Source: Pedobacter hiemivivus (GTDB lineage Bacteria > Bacteroidota > Bacteroidia > Sphingobacteriales > Sphingobacteriaceae). Taken from it: a DNA stretch of 64,000 bases. Positions 28,177 through 37,720 of this stretch are shown in pieces. The stretch spans positions 244,994-308,993 of the forward strand of contig NZ_SJSM01000001.1 in the NCBI RefSeq assembly GCF_004331685.1, in the 5' to 3' direction. Positions within the stretch are counted from its first letter, which is position 1; each line of letters begins with the position of its first letter. Position numbers and translations under genes: made by a program. A model generated the notes under the pieces. The model worked only from the letters and a program-made list of their open reading frames with translations, searched no databases and was not told where the DNA came from.

Positions 28177-29391
28177 TTACTTTTCATTGTGTAACACAGT
28201 AATCCGCGTGCCTTCAATAGCAAAATGAATCCTTCCGGTCGATTCCATAATCCCCAATACCGAGGAAATATTTTTAGAGCGAGACATTAATCCACCGAAC
28301 TTCAAATTCTCGAATTCTCCTTTATAAATCACTTCTACATCATACCATCGAGCTATTTTGCGCATGATGCTTTTCAAATCATCACCATCAAAAATAAAAT
28401 CACCTGCTTTCCAGGCCATCACACTTTCGATATCCACAGCTTTTACATTAATGTTTTTTTCATTTAACTGGCTTTGCTCACCAGGACTTAACAATTTTGA
28501 ATCGTTAATTTTGGATGGATTATTCCAATCTCCTTTTAATGAGACACGCACAGAACCTTCTAATAAGGTTGTTTTAATATCGGCTTCATCTTTATAACCA
28601 TTGATGTTAAAATGTGTTCCCAATACTTCCACTTCCTGGTAGGCCGTTTTAACAATAAAAGGCACCCTAGAACCTGCCTTAATGCCAGCAGAACTGCTTT
28701 TGACCGTTACTTTCGCTACTTCAAAATACCCTTCACCTTTCAACTCCACAGTCCTTGTACTGCCTGTAAACTTTGTTGGATACCGCAAAGATGAGGCTGC
28801 ATTTAGCCATACTTTAGTGCCGTCAGGCAAATTAATCTGATATTTCCCGCCGTTAGGAGTCTCAATGGTATTAAATAGTGGGGCTCCATTTTCCCCTTCT
28901 TTATCAGAACCAGCTACGGTATATACCAATTGCCCATCAGCAGTTTTCTTGATCACTAGTCCCTCTTGTTTGGCAAGCTCCCCATTCGCGGCATCAGTTA
29001 ATGATATTTTCCTACCATCAGCCAAGGTCAAAAATGCTTTATTACCACCAGGAAGTACATCGTTCTTTTTTACGGTATGATTAGCGACTTGCTGCACCTT
29101 TGATTTGTTTAGAAAAAACAATCCGACCGCCCCAATTATAAAAATAACAGCAGCCCAGGCTGCAGCTTTACGCAGGTAAATTGTTTTTATGTTTGGCCTT
29201 TTTGTCGTAGTGTCTTCAGCAGCAGACAAGGCTGCCCAAACTTTATCCTTAGTATTTTCTATAATGGTATGCGTTGGCGTCCCCTCCTCGGATTTTAATT
29301 CCAGGTACCAGCTTTCTACAATTGCCTTTTCTTGATCTGAACAGTTGCCGGCTTTGTACTTCTCCAACAATCTTTTTGGGTCTCTACGCAT
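28177..29391 (-). CDS. FecR-family anti-sigma factor
   Basis: Anti-sigma factor of 404 residues. The cytoplasmic region is about 1-75, the membrane segment about 77-97 (AAWAAVIFIIGAVGLFFL), the FecR domain about 175-290 (IETPNGGKYQINLPDGTKVW, LGTHFNINGY, TTLLEGSVRV), and DUF4974 forms the C-terminus. Relative to the locus C paralogue it has a short insertion after EGYFEVAKV (TVKSSSAGIKAGSR) within the FecR domain. It sits between its sigma gene and the STN-type susC. Confidence 0.94.
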   Translation of the reverse strand: MRRDPKRLLEKYKAGNCSDQEKAIVESWYLELKSEEGTPTHTIIENTKDKVWAALSAAEDTTTKRPNIKTIYLRKAAAWAAVIFIIGAVGLFFLNKSKVQQVANHTVKKNDVLPGGNKAFLTLADGRKISLTDAANGELAKQEGLVIKKTADGQLVYTVAGSDKEGENGAPLFNTIETPNGGKYQINLPDGTKVWLNAASSLRYPTKFTGSTRTVELKGEGYFEVAKVTVKSSSAGIKAGSRVPFIVKTAYQEVEVLGTHFNINGYKDEADIKTTLLEGSVRVSLKGDWNNPSKINDSKLLSPGEQSQLNEKNINVKAVDIESVMAWKAGDFIFDGDDLKSIMRKIARWYDVEVIYKGEFENLKFGGLMSRSKNISSVLGIMESTGRIHFAIEGTRITVLHNEK

Positions 29392-29494
29392 ACAGTATAT
29401 TTGGTATTTTAACTTTATGCTATTATAACAGGAAACGTAGGGGGTATAGGGTACTCCTTTTGAAAATAAAAATAAAAAAAGCTTTTAATAGTAC

Positions 29495-30073
29495 TTAAAG
29501 GCTGTTAGAATACAGAAATAAATACGCGATGATCCCTAGTTTTGGTTTGAGTATTCGTAAAGCTTTTTTAACGTGGGTACGTACGGTGTGCTCAGATATC
29601 TGCAATTTTTCAGCAATCTCTTTATGGGAAAGGTAATCCCTCCTACTCAATTCAAAAATCTCTCTCATTTTTGAGGGCAAGGCAGAGATTTCTTCCTCAA
29701 TCATCTTCTTCATTTCATGCTCCCTTACCCTATAATCTGCAAAATAAGTATCACGATCTATAAATCCGCGTAAGGAATTGATGTACTTATGTTCAACTTC
29801 ATGATGTGAAATTCGGTTGATGATACGGTTTCTTATTGATGCATACAGATAAGCTGACAAGCTATGTTCAAATGAAAGGCCTTCCCGACGTGTCCACAGC
29901 ACTTCAAACAGTTCCTGAACTACATCTTTCGCCTCATCCTCATTACGCAATAACTTGCAGGCATGGATGAACAACAAACCATAAAAACGATCAAAAATCA
30001 CAGTATAAGCATCCCGATCTCCCTCTTTTAAAAGATCGGCCAATTCTTCGTCGCTTAACTGGTTGTATGGCAT
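29495..30073 (-). CDS. ECF sigma-70 factor
   Basis: Sigma factor of 192 residues beginning MPYNQLSDEELADLL. Region 2 is at about 20-85 (NEDEAKDVVQELFEVLWTRR) and region 4 at about 120-170 (YLSHKEIAEKLQISEHTVRT). It ends in a hydrophobic tail (GIIAYLFLYSNSL). It starts only 29 bases after the stop of the alpha/beta hydrolase gene on the same strand. The hydrolase and the regulatory pair may therefore share a transcript, unlike the other sigma genes here, which follow terminators or long gaps. Confidence 0.93.
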   Translation of the reverse strand: MPYNQLSDEELADLLKEGDRDAYTVIFDRFYGLLFIHACKLLRNEDEAKDVVQELFEVLWTRREGLSFEHSLSAYLYASIRNRIINRISHHEVEHKYINSLRGFIDRDTYFADYRVREHEMKKMIEEEISALPSKMREIFELSRRDYLSHKEIAEKLQISEHTVRTHVKKALRILKPKLGIIAYLFLYSNSL

Positions 30074-30102
30074 AGCTCAAGTTGTAACTAAAATTAAGCA
30101 TT

Positions 30103-31317
30103 TTAATTGACAACCATCCACTGCAATTCACCAGAAACCTGTAATCCTCTTTTATCAATTACCGAAAAATACCAAATCGTAATTCCATCAGGAAGTCCCG
30201 ATAACCACACCTTATGATCTTTTATTGTTACCACCTTGCGTTCCCATTTTCTATCTTTTAATACCGATGTCGTATCCATTGTATAATTAAGATAAGCTTG
30301 ATCAATAGGAACAACGGTTTTAATTTTTGAGGTTATTGAACCCTTTTTCATTTCAATGGCACCTAACTTTGGCAAAGAGGCAGTACCATTTAGATAACTA
30401 TTGATAAAATGATAAATTTCGTCATTCCCCCAGCCATAACTATGGTTATGTTTAAGGCCAATTTTTATAGAAAGGTTTTTATCTTTCACCATGTTGTAGG
30501 TCTTGGCATAACTATCCAAATAAAAATGTCCATCGTTTGTTCCATTTATAAACAACACAGGCATCTTCGCTTTTCCTACATATTGAGAAGGGTCGTATTG
30601 CTTAACCCATGTAGCCTTATCTGATGCGCTCAATTTGTCCAATTCTTTAAGCATTGCACTGTTGTGAAATAGATAACCGCAGCCATATACAGGCACAACG
30701 GCTTTAAAGCGATTATCAATACCAGCCAATGAACAGCTAATGATCCCACCCCAACTAATGCCTGTAAGGGCCGTTCTATTACTATCTACCGCTGCAAAAC
30801 TCCTGATTAGGTTATGTGCCAATATCACATCTCCTACCGCCTGATACATCCATTGCTCATTCAAATTGGGGGTAATGGTAAAGTATGGAGTTAACGAACC
30901 CGGCTCATCAAAGCCACCAGCTAGATGTTGTTTCTTAGCGTCGTTACCTCGCAAATCCATAGCTATGGCTGCATATCCTTTTTTAGCCCATAAAATTGCC
31001 CAGGCTTTAAATGCTGTCCCACCACCACCATGAACCAATACTACTGCCGGTAAATTTTTATCTTTTGATCGGTCGCCACTTAATGTTCCGGGACTGGCGT
31101 AATAAGCAAATACGTTTTTTGACTGACCTTTATAAGTCAAACCCTGATACACTATTCCAATTGCCGAATCCGTACTTATGGTTTCATAGTTGGGCACCTT
31201 ATAAATTTCTTTTGTATCCCAAATTGTCCCCTTTATTTGGGCACTAGCGCTCTGGAGCCAAAAGAACACGGCGATAAATATGTATATTGGGATGTAATAT
31301 CTGGTTAGCATCTCCAT
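30103..31317 (-). CDS. Secreted alpha/beta-hydrolase (dienelactone hydrolase / prolyl-oligopeptidase type), possible carbohydrate esterase
   Basis: Exported serine hydrolase of 404 residues with an N-terminal signal segment (YIPIYIFIAVFFWLQSASAQ). The alpha/beta-hydrolase fold shows an oxyanion-region motif VLVHGGGG (about 93-100), the nucleophile elbow GISWGG (Ser188), an acid in NGTNDGH (Asp262) and a histidine in LKHNHSYGW. The family includes acetyl-xylan esterases and peptidases. Its position ahead of an ECF/FecR/SusCD set suggests de-esterification of the imported glycan. The ATG at 31317 is preferred to the TTG one codon upstream. Confidence 0.82.
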   Translation of the reverse strand: MEMLTRYYIPIYIFIAVFFWLQSASAQIKGTIWDTKEIYKVPNYETISTDSAIGIVYQGLTYKGQSKNVFAYYASPGTLSGDRSKDKNLPAVVLVHGGGGTAFKAWAILWAKKGYAAIAMDLRGNDAKKQHLAGGFDEPGSLTPYFTITPNLNEQWMYQAVGDVILAHNLIRSFAAVDSNRTALTGISWGGIISCSLAGIDNRFKAVVPVYGCGYLFHNSAMLKELDKLSASDKATWVKQYDPSQYVGKAKMPVLFINGTNDGHFYLDSYAKTYNMVKDKNLSIKIGLKHNHSYGWGNDEIYHFINSYLNGTASLPKLGAIEMKKGSITSKIKTVVPIDQAYLNYTMDTTSVLKDRKWERKVVTIKDHKVWLSGLPDGITIWYFSVIDKRGLQVSGELQWMVVN

Positions 31318-31479
31318 CAAATATAGGAGATTACAAGGCCTCCCATCTGCGAAATAATTGGCATTCTATTAAACTTTTTTGACATCAGATAGGACGGTTA
31401 TCCCAACTGGTGCCCTGCCAACACCTAGGCAAAATATCTATGATTACAACCTCATACGATCAGATGGATTTGGTTATAC

Positions 31480-34400
31480 CTAGACCTCTTCGGCATAATC
31501 ACTTGGCGTGCGTCCAAATTGCTTAGCGAATTCCTTACTGAAATATTTACTATCGCTAAAACCTACCATATAAGCCACTTCATATACAGTATAAGTTTGT
31601 TGTTGCAACAACTGGGCTGCCCTTTTTAAGCGCACTGATTTAATGAAATTATTAACAGTTAAGCCCGTCAGCGCTTTAATCTTTTTATACAGAATTGGCG
31701 TGCTCATTCCTACATCAGCAGCCAGCACATTTACATTAAACTCATCAATACTAAAATTATGCTCGATGATGGTCATGATTTTATTTAAGAACTCTTCGTC
31801 TGTAGATTCAATGAGTACATTGGAAGGCTGCAAGGTAATTTGCTGACTAAACTTTCTGCGCATATTATTTTGCAGTGTGAGCAGGTTGTTAATGTTAAGC
31901 AGTAACACATCAATACTGAAAGGCTTGGTGATATAAGCCTCTGCACCCGTTTTTAGTCCGCTCACCTCGTGTATATTTCCTGAGCGTGCAGTTAACAGAA
32001 TGATAGGAATATGGCTGGTTCGTGGATCTGTTTTAAGTACACGACACAACTCCAATCCATCCATAACAGGCATCATCACATCACTAACGATAATGTCGGG
32101 TATTTTTTCAAATGCGATCTGCGTGCCCTGTTGGCCATCCTCGGCTTCAATGATGTGATAGGCGTGTTTTAACGACTGCTTAATAAAATCGCGTATTTCA
32201 CGGTTATCTTCCACAATCAATATTGTAATCCTATCTTCAGCAGGCAGCTCTTTCGTCAACTCCAGATCCGGCATCTCCTCAAACTCTTGTGGCAACTGGT
32301 ACAACACAGGACTCTCCACGTTTACAAACTGTGGACTAAGTTCGCTCTTTTTAAAATGACTGCAGCCAGTTCGTAGTTTTAAGCTAAAACAAGTTTGAAC
32401 ATTTGCTTCACTAAGCGCAGGACTTGGCAAAAGAATTAGATCACCATGATGTAATCGGGCTATTTTTTTTGATAAGGCCAGTCCAATCCCTGTTCCATTG
32501 TTTCTTGAAAGCGGATCTTTTACCTGGTAAAAATTGGTAAACAATTTAGCTCTACTTTCTTCAGGAATCCCCTTACCATTGTCACATACAGTTATTTCTA
32601 CAAATCCATTTTCTGTCCGATTTACCGATAGATTTATGATACCATATTCGGGGGTAAACTTAAATGCATTTGATAATAAATTAAAAAACACCTTTTCCAG
32701 TTGTTCCGAATCAAAATACACCTCTATATGATCGTCGTTGCTGATAAACTGATAATCAATATGATGTTTTATCGCCAGGTACTGGAATGATAAAAAGATC
32801 TCTTTTGCAAATTCCACTATATCTTCTGGAGACACATTTAAAGTCAATTTACCTGCCTCCTGCTTTCTGAAATCCATCAACTCGTTAACTAAACGGGTTA
32901 ACCTTCCGGCATTCTTTCTTACGGTAAGCAATCGACGATTTATCCCAGGATATTCTTTTGTATCATTAATTAAATTCTCTAAAGGGCCTATAATCAGCGT
33001 CAAAGGCGTTCTGATCTCATGAGAAACATTGGTAAAGAAGTCCATTTTCATTTGGTAAACTTCATGTTCCTTCCTCAATAAAGCCCTGATCCATAGAAAC
33101 CTAAATACAAGAAATAAGATCGCAGAAAATAAAATTATATAAATCAGATAAGCCCACCAGGTTTTCCAAAACGGGGGAGCAATATGGATGATCATTTCTT
33201 CTGGCTGATCGCTCCAAACCCCATCATTATTTGATCCCTTGATCAATAATTTATACGTACCAGATGGAAGATTGTAAAATGTAGCCGTTGGAGTAGTTAC
33301 ATAGTTCCACTCTTTATCAAGCCCCTCAAGTTTATAAGCATATTTGTTTTTCTCCGATTTGATGTAATTAAGGACAGCAAACTCTACACTAAAAATATTC
33401 TGAGCATGTGAAAAAGTAAGTTCTTTGGTCAAGCTAATGTTGCGACTCAACAAGTTACTTTCATCACCTATAGCAACTGTCTTGTTAAAAAGCCTCAATC
33501 GGGTAAAAATAACTTTTGGGATTTTTTTATTTTCTTTGATTTGGTTAGGATAGAAACTCACTAGGCCATTGTATCCCCCAAAATAAAGCTGCCCTTGGGT
33601 ATCTTTATAAAACGAATTGTAATTAAATACGTTACCCGGCAATCCATCTTCGACAGTATAGGTTTTGAAAGATTTTCGATCAAATTTAGCCAATCCGTTG
33701 TCAGTACTGATCCACAGATTTCCAACCTCATCTTCTAAAATCCCCAGAATAACATTGCTCGGCAATCCATTTTTCATGGTGTAAAAACGAATTTTATGAG
33801 TTGCTGGCTGATAACGAATTAGTCCTGCATCATAACTTCCCAGCCAAATTATCCCACGTGAATCTTCCTGAATAAGGTTGATGTCATCAAATTTTGTGCT
33901 GTTGTCATCAATCTTAAACGTTTTTATTTTGTTGGTTACGGGATCAAGAATATAGGTTCCTGAATTAGTGGCGATCCAGATGTTTTTCTTAGAATCTTCA
34001 AATAAATACCTAAGAAACTTTAAATCATGATGATTTCCGGGACTGCTATAGGGCGCGAAGTTATTTTCCTTTTCGTTATATATAAAAATACCTTGTGCCC
34101 GTGTGCCTATCCAGAGTCTGTTTTTACTATCGTGTAACAAACAGACAATCCGATTAGAATTTAAAGCTTTAGGGTCAGTATAATTTGGCTTATAATGCCT
34201 AAAGGTTTTTGTCTCAGGCAAATAAACATCAAGCCCTCCCTCATAGGTACCTATCCAAACCTCCCCATTTTGATCAATTGAAACTGCTTTAACCAAATTT
34301 GAGCTAAGTGAATTGATATTTTCTGAATCGTGCTTAAAGCTGGTAAACTTACCTGTTTTACGATCGAAATAATTGAGTCCTTCGGCCTCAGTTCCGATCC

Positions 34401-35562
34401 ATAAGTTGTGGTATTTATCTTCAACAATGGAACTTACGACATTACTACTGATCCCATTTTTGCCTAAGCTGGTCTTGTATTCTCTAAATGGTGTTGCATT
34501 GGGATGATAAAAGTTTACGCCGCCGAAATAGGTACCCACCCACATCGATTCAGTCGCATCCTTCACCATATCATAGATAGAATTGTGATTTAAACTTGTA
34601 GGATCTTCGGGATTATGGTTTAACACTTTGAATTTAAAAGTATTCAGATCTAATATGTTTATACCATGAAGGGTAGAAATCCACAATCGACCATTCTGAT
34701 CTGTTTTAATCTTACGAATTACATTGCTACTAATGCTATTGGGATCTCCTTTTTTAGTCACGAAATGCCTAAAAGTTCCCTTCTCGCGATCCATTAAGTC
34801 CAGGCCATCATTATGTGTTCCTACCCACAGGTTATGCTGTGGATCTTCAAAAACCACACTGATGTCATCATCAATAAGACTTTCCGGATCTCCGGGCTTA
34901 TGGAAATAAGATTGATAGTTATATTTCCCATTTTTGAATTCTAATCTTGTTAGCCCCTGGATAGTTCCGATCCACATCACACCTTTATGATCCTGATGAA
35001 CAGATTTAACCAGCTGATTTGCTAAGCCAGGGCTGCTCCCTTTACCAGGCATAAATCGAACAAAACTGTTACCACCAATTAACTTATTTAATCCGCTATC
35101 CGTTCCTACCCAAATATGCCCCTTATTGTCTTCAAAAATACTTCTTACAATATTATTGCTAAGGCTATTTTTCCGTTTGGGATCATATTGGTAGCGTTGA
35201 AAAGAGTTGGTTTCAGGCAAATACCTACTCAATCCTTTTTGTGTAGCTACCCATAAATTACCTTTGGTATCGGTCAATAAAGCATTAATATTCTGCCCAC
35301 TACTTAATGAGGAACTGTTTCCTCTTTCGCGTTTATAGACCTCAAAATTTCTGGTATTATACTTATTTAAGCCATCCTTTGTTCCAAACCACATGAAGCC
35401 CATGCTGTCTTGCGCAATAGAAAGCACACTGCTTTGAGAAAGCCCATCTTCAACAGTAAGGTGTTTAAAAGTAATCTTGTCTTTTTGGGCAATGGCTGAC
35501 CTATATCCACACAATAGCATGAATAACAGGGACAGTTTAATCCAAAAAAATGATGGTGACAT
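31480..35562 (-). CDS. Hybrid two-component system sensor/regulator (HTCS)
   Basis: One-protein two-component system of 1360 residues. A signal sequence (1-25) is followed by two seven-bladed periplasmic propellers of Reg_prop repeats (about 35-670, recurring NLWIGT-type turns), a Y_Y_Y domain (about 720-795), a membrane segment (about 803-823), a HisKA domain with phospho-acceptor His848 (FFTNVSHEIRTPLTLIIGP), an HATPase domain (about 955-1065, DNGKGIP, GTGIGLAL), a receiver (about 1113-1230, phospho-acceptor Asp1161 in SDVMMPVMDG) and an AraC-type helix-turn-helix (about 1260-1355). Such proteins bind oligosaccharides in the periplasm and activate a linked locus. Here the flanks are galM/ara genes and an esterase locus; no arabinanase gene is adjacent, so the target is uncertain. 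Confidence 0.97.
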   Translation of the reverse strand: MSPSFFWIKLSLLFMLLCGYRSAIAQKDKITFKHLTVEDGLSQSSVLSIAQDSMGFMWFGTKDGLNKYNTRNFEVYKRERGNSSSLSSGQNINALLTDTKGNLWVATQKGLSRYLPETNSFQRYQYDPKRKNSLSNNIVRSIFEDNKGHIWVGTDSGLNKLIGGNSFVRFMPGKGSSPGLANQLVKSVHQDHKGVMWIGTIQGLTRLEFKNGKYNYQSYFHKPGDPESLIDDDISVVFEDPQHNLWVGTHNDGLDLMDREKGTFRHFVTKKGDPNSISSNVIRKIKTDQNGRLWISTLHGINILDLNTFKFKVLNHNPEDPTSLNHNSIYDMVKDATESMWVGTYFGGVNFYHPNATPFREYKTSLGKNGISSNVVSSIVEDKYHNLWIGTEAEGLNYFDRKTGKFTSFKHDSENINSLSSNLVKAVSIDQNGEVWIGTYEGGLDVYLPETKTFRHYKPNYTDPKALNSNRIVCLLHDSKNRLWIGTRAQGIFIYNEKENNFAPYSSPGNHHDLKFLRYLFEDSKKNIWIATNSGTYILDPVTNKIKTFKIDDNSTKFDDINLIQEDSRGIIWLGSYDAGLIRYQPATHKIRFYTMKNGLPSNVILGILEDEVGNLWISTDNGLAKFDRKSFKTYTVEDGLPGNVFNYNSFYKDTQGQLYFGGYNGLVSFYPNQIKENKKIPKVIFTRLRLFNKTVAIGDESNLLSRNISLTKELTFSHAQNIFSVEFAVLNYIKSEKNKYAYKLEGLDKEWNYVTTPTATFYNLPSGTYKLLIKGSNNDGVWSDQPEEMIIHIAPPFWKTWWAYLIYIILFSAILFLVFRFLWIRALLRKEHEVYQMKMDFFTNVSHEIRTPLTLIIGPLENLINDTKEYPGINRRLLTVRKNAGRLTRLVNELMDFRKQEAGKLTLNVSPEDIVEFAKEIFLSFQYLAIKHHIDYQFISNDDHIEVYFDSEQLEKVFFNLLSNAFKFTPEYGIINLSVNRTENGFVEITVCDNGKGIPEESRAKLFTNFYQVKDPLSRNNGTGIGLALSKKIARLHHGDLILLPSPALSEANVQTCFSLKLRTGCSHFKKSELSPQFVNVESPVLYQLPQEFEEMPDLELTKELPAEDRITILIVEDNREIRDFIKQSLKHAYHIIEAEDGQQGTQIAFEKIPDIIVSDVMMPVMDGLELCRVLKTDPRTSHIPIILLTARSGNIHEVSGLKTGAEAYITKPFSIDVLLLNINNLLTLQNNMRRKFSQQITLQPSNVLIESTDEEFLNKIMTIIEHNFSIDEFNVNVLAADVGMSTPILYKKIKALTGLTVNNFIKSVRLKRAAQLLQQQTYTVYEVAYMVGFSDSKYFSKEFAKQFGRTPSDYAEEV

Positions 35563-35564
35563 TG

Positions 35565-35643
35565 TACAGGCTCATTTGGTTTAGCGTAAAAATATGATTT
35601 TACTTTCATATTTGTTACGGCAGCTAAACAAAAAGAGCCTGTA
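35565..35643 (-). promoter_or_regulatory. Long imperfect dyad in the HTCS 5' leader
   Basis: Nested inverted-repeat arms: 35565-35573 with 35635-35643 (9 bp), 35579-35585 with 35623-35629 (7 bp), 35586-35589 with 35615-35618 (4 bp) and 35590-35596 with 35607-35613 (7 bp), around a 10-nt loop. On the minus strand the 3' arm ends two bases before the HTCS ATG, so a folded transcript would bury the ribosome site. It could be a translational control structure or a small mobile palindromic repeat. Confidence 0.5.
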
Positions 35644-35660
35644 TGAATAATGTCTATTCG

Positions 35661-36836
35661 TTATTTCTGAACGCTAAACTTATAAACGGTTACCGTTTTA
35701 TACGCTTGTCCTGGTTTTAATTCCGTTGTAGGAAACGTAGATTGATTCGGTGAATCAGGGAAATGTTGGGTTTCCAAACAAAAAGCTGAACGGTGCGGAT
35801 AACTCACCTGACCTTTACCATCATGGTCAGCCCCAATTAAGAAATTACCACTATAAAACTGTAATCCTGGTTCTTCCGTTAAAATATCCATCACAATACC
35901 AGTTTTAGAACTGACAACTGTAGCCACCTTCTGAAGCCCTTTACCTTTTCTCAATACAAAATTATGATCGTAGCCCTTTCCAAATTTCAACTGCTCGTTT
36001 TGATCATTGATCCTTGCACCAATTAAGGTTGGTTTGTTAAAATCAAATGGTGTCCCTGCAACTTGTTCCAATTTTCCTGTAGGAATTAAAGTAGAATCAA
36101 CTGGAGTATACGTATCTGCATCAATTGACAGCAAATGATCTGTAATTGTTGAATCTCCTGCCCCATTCAAATTAAAATAGGCATGGTTGGTTAGGTTCAA
36201 TACAGTATGCTTATCTGTAGTTGCGTTATAGCTTATTTTCAAAGCATTCTCATCGGTTAATTCATAGGTTACCTTAACCGTTAAATTTCCCGGATACCCT
36301 GCTTCTCCATCTTTAGAGAAATAACTCAATTCGAGAGTTTGATCGTTCACTTTCTTAGCATCCCAAACCTTACCAAAAAAACCGTCAAATCCACCATGAA
36401 GCGTATTCACGCCATCATTCAGTTCCAATTGATAAGTTTTGCCTTCTAATGTAAACTTTCCTTGCCCGATACGATTTCCATAACGACCAATTAATGCCCC
36501 AAAGAATGGTTCTCCTTTTTTCTGATAAGCTTTCAGGCTATCATAACCTAATACGACATCTTGAAGTGCCATATGTTTATCCGGCACCAACAAGGATACC
36601 ACTCGTCCACCATAATTGGTAATTGCAGCTTCTACTCCGTTTTTATTTTTTAATACAAAAAGTTCAACATTCTTCCCCGCTATGCTGGCCTTAAATCCGT
36701 TTGCATCTGGTATATGGGCAGTCGAAACAGCCAAAGCGTCATTTCCGGTAGATTGATGATTGTTTCCATTGCTACAACCGCTTAATGTCCATACCGAAAT
36801 AAAAATTAAACAAATGGATTTGAAATTTTTGTTCAT
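35661..36836 (-). CDS. galM: Aldose 1-epimerase (mutarotase), lipoprotein form
   Basis: Interconverts alpha and beta anomers of free aldoses such as galactose or L-arabinose. The protein has 391 residues. The signal peptide ends in a lipobox (TLSGCSNG, Cys21), so it is probably anchored on the periplasmic or outer-membrane side. Catalytic residues are visible: the histidine in LTNHAYFNLNG (His218) and the glutamate in FCLETQHFPD (Glu355), with RYGNRI and NTLHGG also conserved. It is divergently oriented from araR across a 122-base promoter region with a candidate operator. That implies co-control with arabinose catabolism and delivery of the right anomer to the isomerase. Confidence 0.93.
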   Translation of the reverse strand: MNKNFKSICLIFISVWTLSGCSNGNNHQSTGNDALAVSTAHIPDANGFKASIAGKNVELFVLKNKNGVEAAITNYGGRVVSLLVPDKHMALQDVVLGYDSLKAYQKKGEPFFGALIGRYGNRIGQGKFTLEGKTYQLELNDGVNTLHGGFDGFFGKVWDAKKVNDQTLELSYFSKDGEAGYPGNLTVKVTYELTDENALKISYNATTDKHTVLNLTNHAYFNLNGAGDSTITDHLLSIDADTYTPVDSTLIPTGKLEQVAGTPFDFNKPTLIGARINDQNEQLKFGKGYDHNFVLRKGKGLQKVATVVSSKTGIVMDILTEEPGLQFYSGNFLIGADHDGKGQVSYPHRSAFCLETQHFPDSPNQSTFPTTELKPGQAYKTVTVYKFSVQK

Positions 36837-36879
36837 AATGCGTTTTTATATATTTGATCTTATTACTAATGTATAAAAA

Positions 36880-36912
36880 GAATATTAAATGTCAAAACAA
36901 CTATTAATATTC
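36880..36912. promoter_or_regulatory. Candidate AraR operator between galM and araR
   Basis: GAATATTAA (36880-36888) and TTAATATTC (36904-36912) form a perfect 9-bp inverted repeat with a 15-nt spacer in the divergent promoter region. It is a good position for a dimeric regulator acting on both genes. The region is AT-rich, so chance symmetry is possible. Confidence 0.45.
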
Positions 36913-36958
36913 AAAATATGATACATTTACAACTATAGATATTTAGCCCAAAGAACTA

Positions 36959-37669
36959 ATGAAAAAATATACTGATCAGACTCGTTTTTTAATTGCCGTT
37001 GATTGCATTGTTTTTGGATTTGATGGAGAGCATTTAAAGATTCTCCTAATTAAACGAGGCTTTGAACCGGAAAAGGATAAATGGAGTTTGATGGGAGGTT
37101 TTGTTAGGCCCGAGGAGAGTCTGGATGGTGCAGCCAACCGGGTACTTACTCAGCTTACCGGACTTGAGGGTGTTTACCTGGAGCAAATCCAGGCATATGG
37201 TGACCCCTTAAGGGATCCCATTGAAAGAACCTTATCGGTTACTTATTTTGCATTAATCGACATTCATAAATACGAAACACAGATTAGCGATCAGTATCAT
37301 GCCGAATGGTTCCTCTTGAAAGATGCACCTGAATTGATCTTTGACCATGGTGAAATGGTGGAAGCGGCAAAAAAGAAAATAAGATATAAAGCGGCCTTAC
37401 ACCCTATTCTTTTCGAACTTTTACCTAAAAAATTCACCATTCCGCAACTTCAAAACTTGTATGAAGATGTGTACAATACACAAATAGACAACCGCAACTT
37501 TATCCGAAAATTAACGGCAACTAAGTTGCTGATCAAACTTGCTGAAAAAGATAAATCTGGTTCTAAAAAAGGTGCGTTTTATTTTAAGTTGGATAAGAAA
37601 AAGTATAAAGCAAACTTCCAGGCATTCCTAAACTTCATTCCAAACCCGGACAAACTAATATCTGTATAA
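36959..37669 (+). CDS. araR: AraR, Nudix-domain L-arabinose-responsive regulator
   Basis: Transcription regulator of 236 residues. An N-terminal Nudix-like domain (about 8-140) binds the inducer and a C-terminal winged helix (about 150-230) binds DNA. The Nudix box is present in shape (GGFVRPEESLDGAANRVL, about 46-63), but the catalytic acidic pair of REUXEE is replaced by Val62, Gln65 and Leu66. The domain should therefore sense, not hydrolyse. This is the architecture of the Bacteroides arabinose regulator AraR. It is directly upstream of araBDA on the same strand and divergent from galM, which supports the assignment. Confidence 0.88.
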   Translation: MKKYTDQTRFLIAVDCIVFGFDGEHLKILLIKRGFEPEKDKWSLMGGFVRPEESLDGAANRVLTQLTGLEGVYLEQIQAYGDPLRDPIERTLSVTYFALIDIHKYETQISDQYHAEWFLLKDAPELIFDHGEMVEAAKKKIRYKAALHPILFELLPKKFTIPQLQNLYEDVYNTQIDNRNFIRKLTATKLLIKLAEKDKSGSKKGAFYFKLDKKKYKANFQAFLNFIPNPDKLISV

Positions 37670-37720
37670 GAACCCTTTAGCTCATAAAGAAGGATTCTTA
37701 AAATAAATTCTTTTATTAAA

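Noticed and set aside
31321..31479. Terminator or regulatory element between HTCS and the hydrolase gene
   Set aside because: Only very short inverted repeats and one T6 run without a stem were seen; nothing supportable.
36849..36856. TATATTTG as a promoter for araR
   Set aside because: It matches the -7 box, but the nearest TTTG is only 17 bases upstream and inside galM; the 100-base leader it implies is not otherwise supported.
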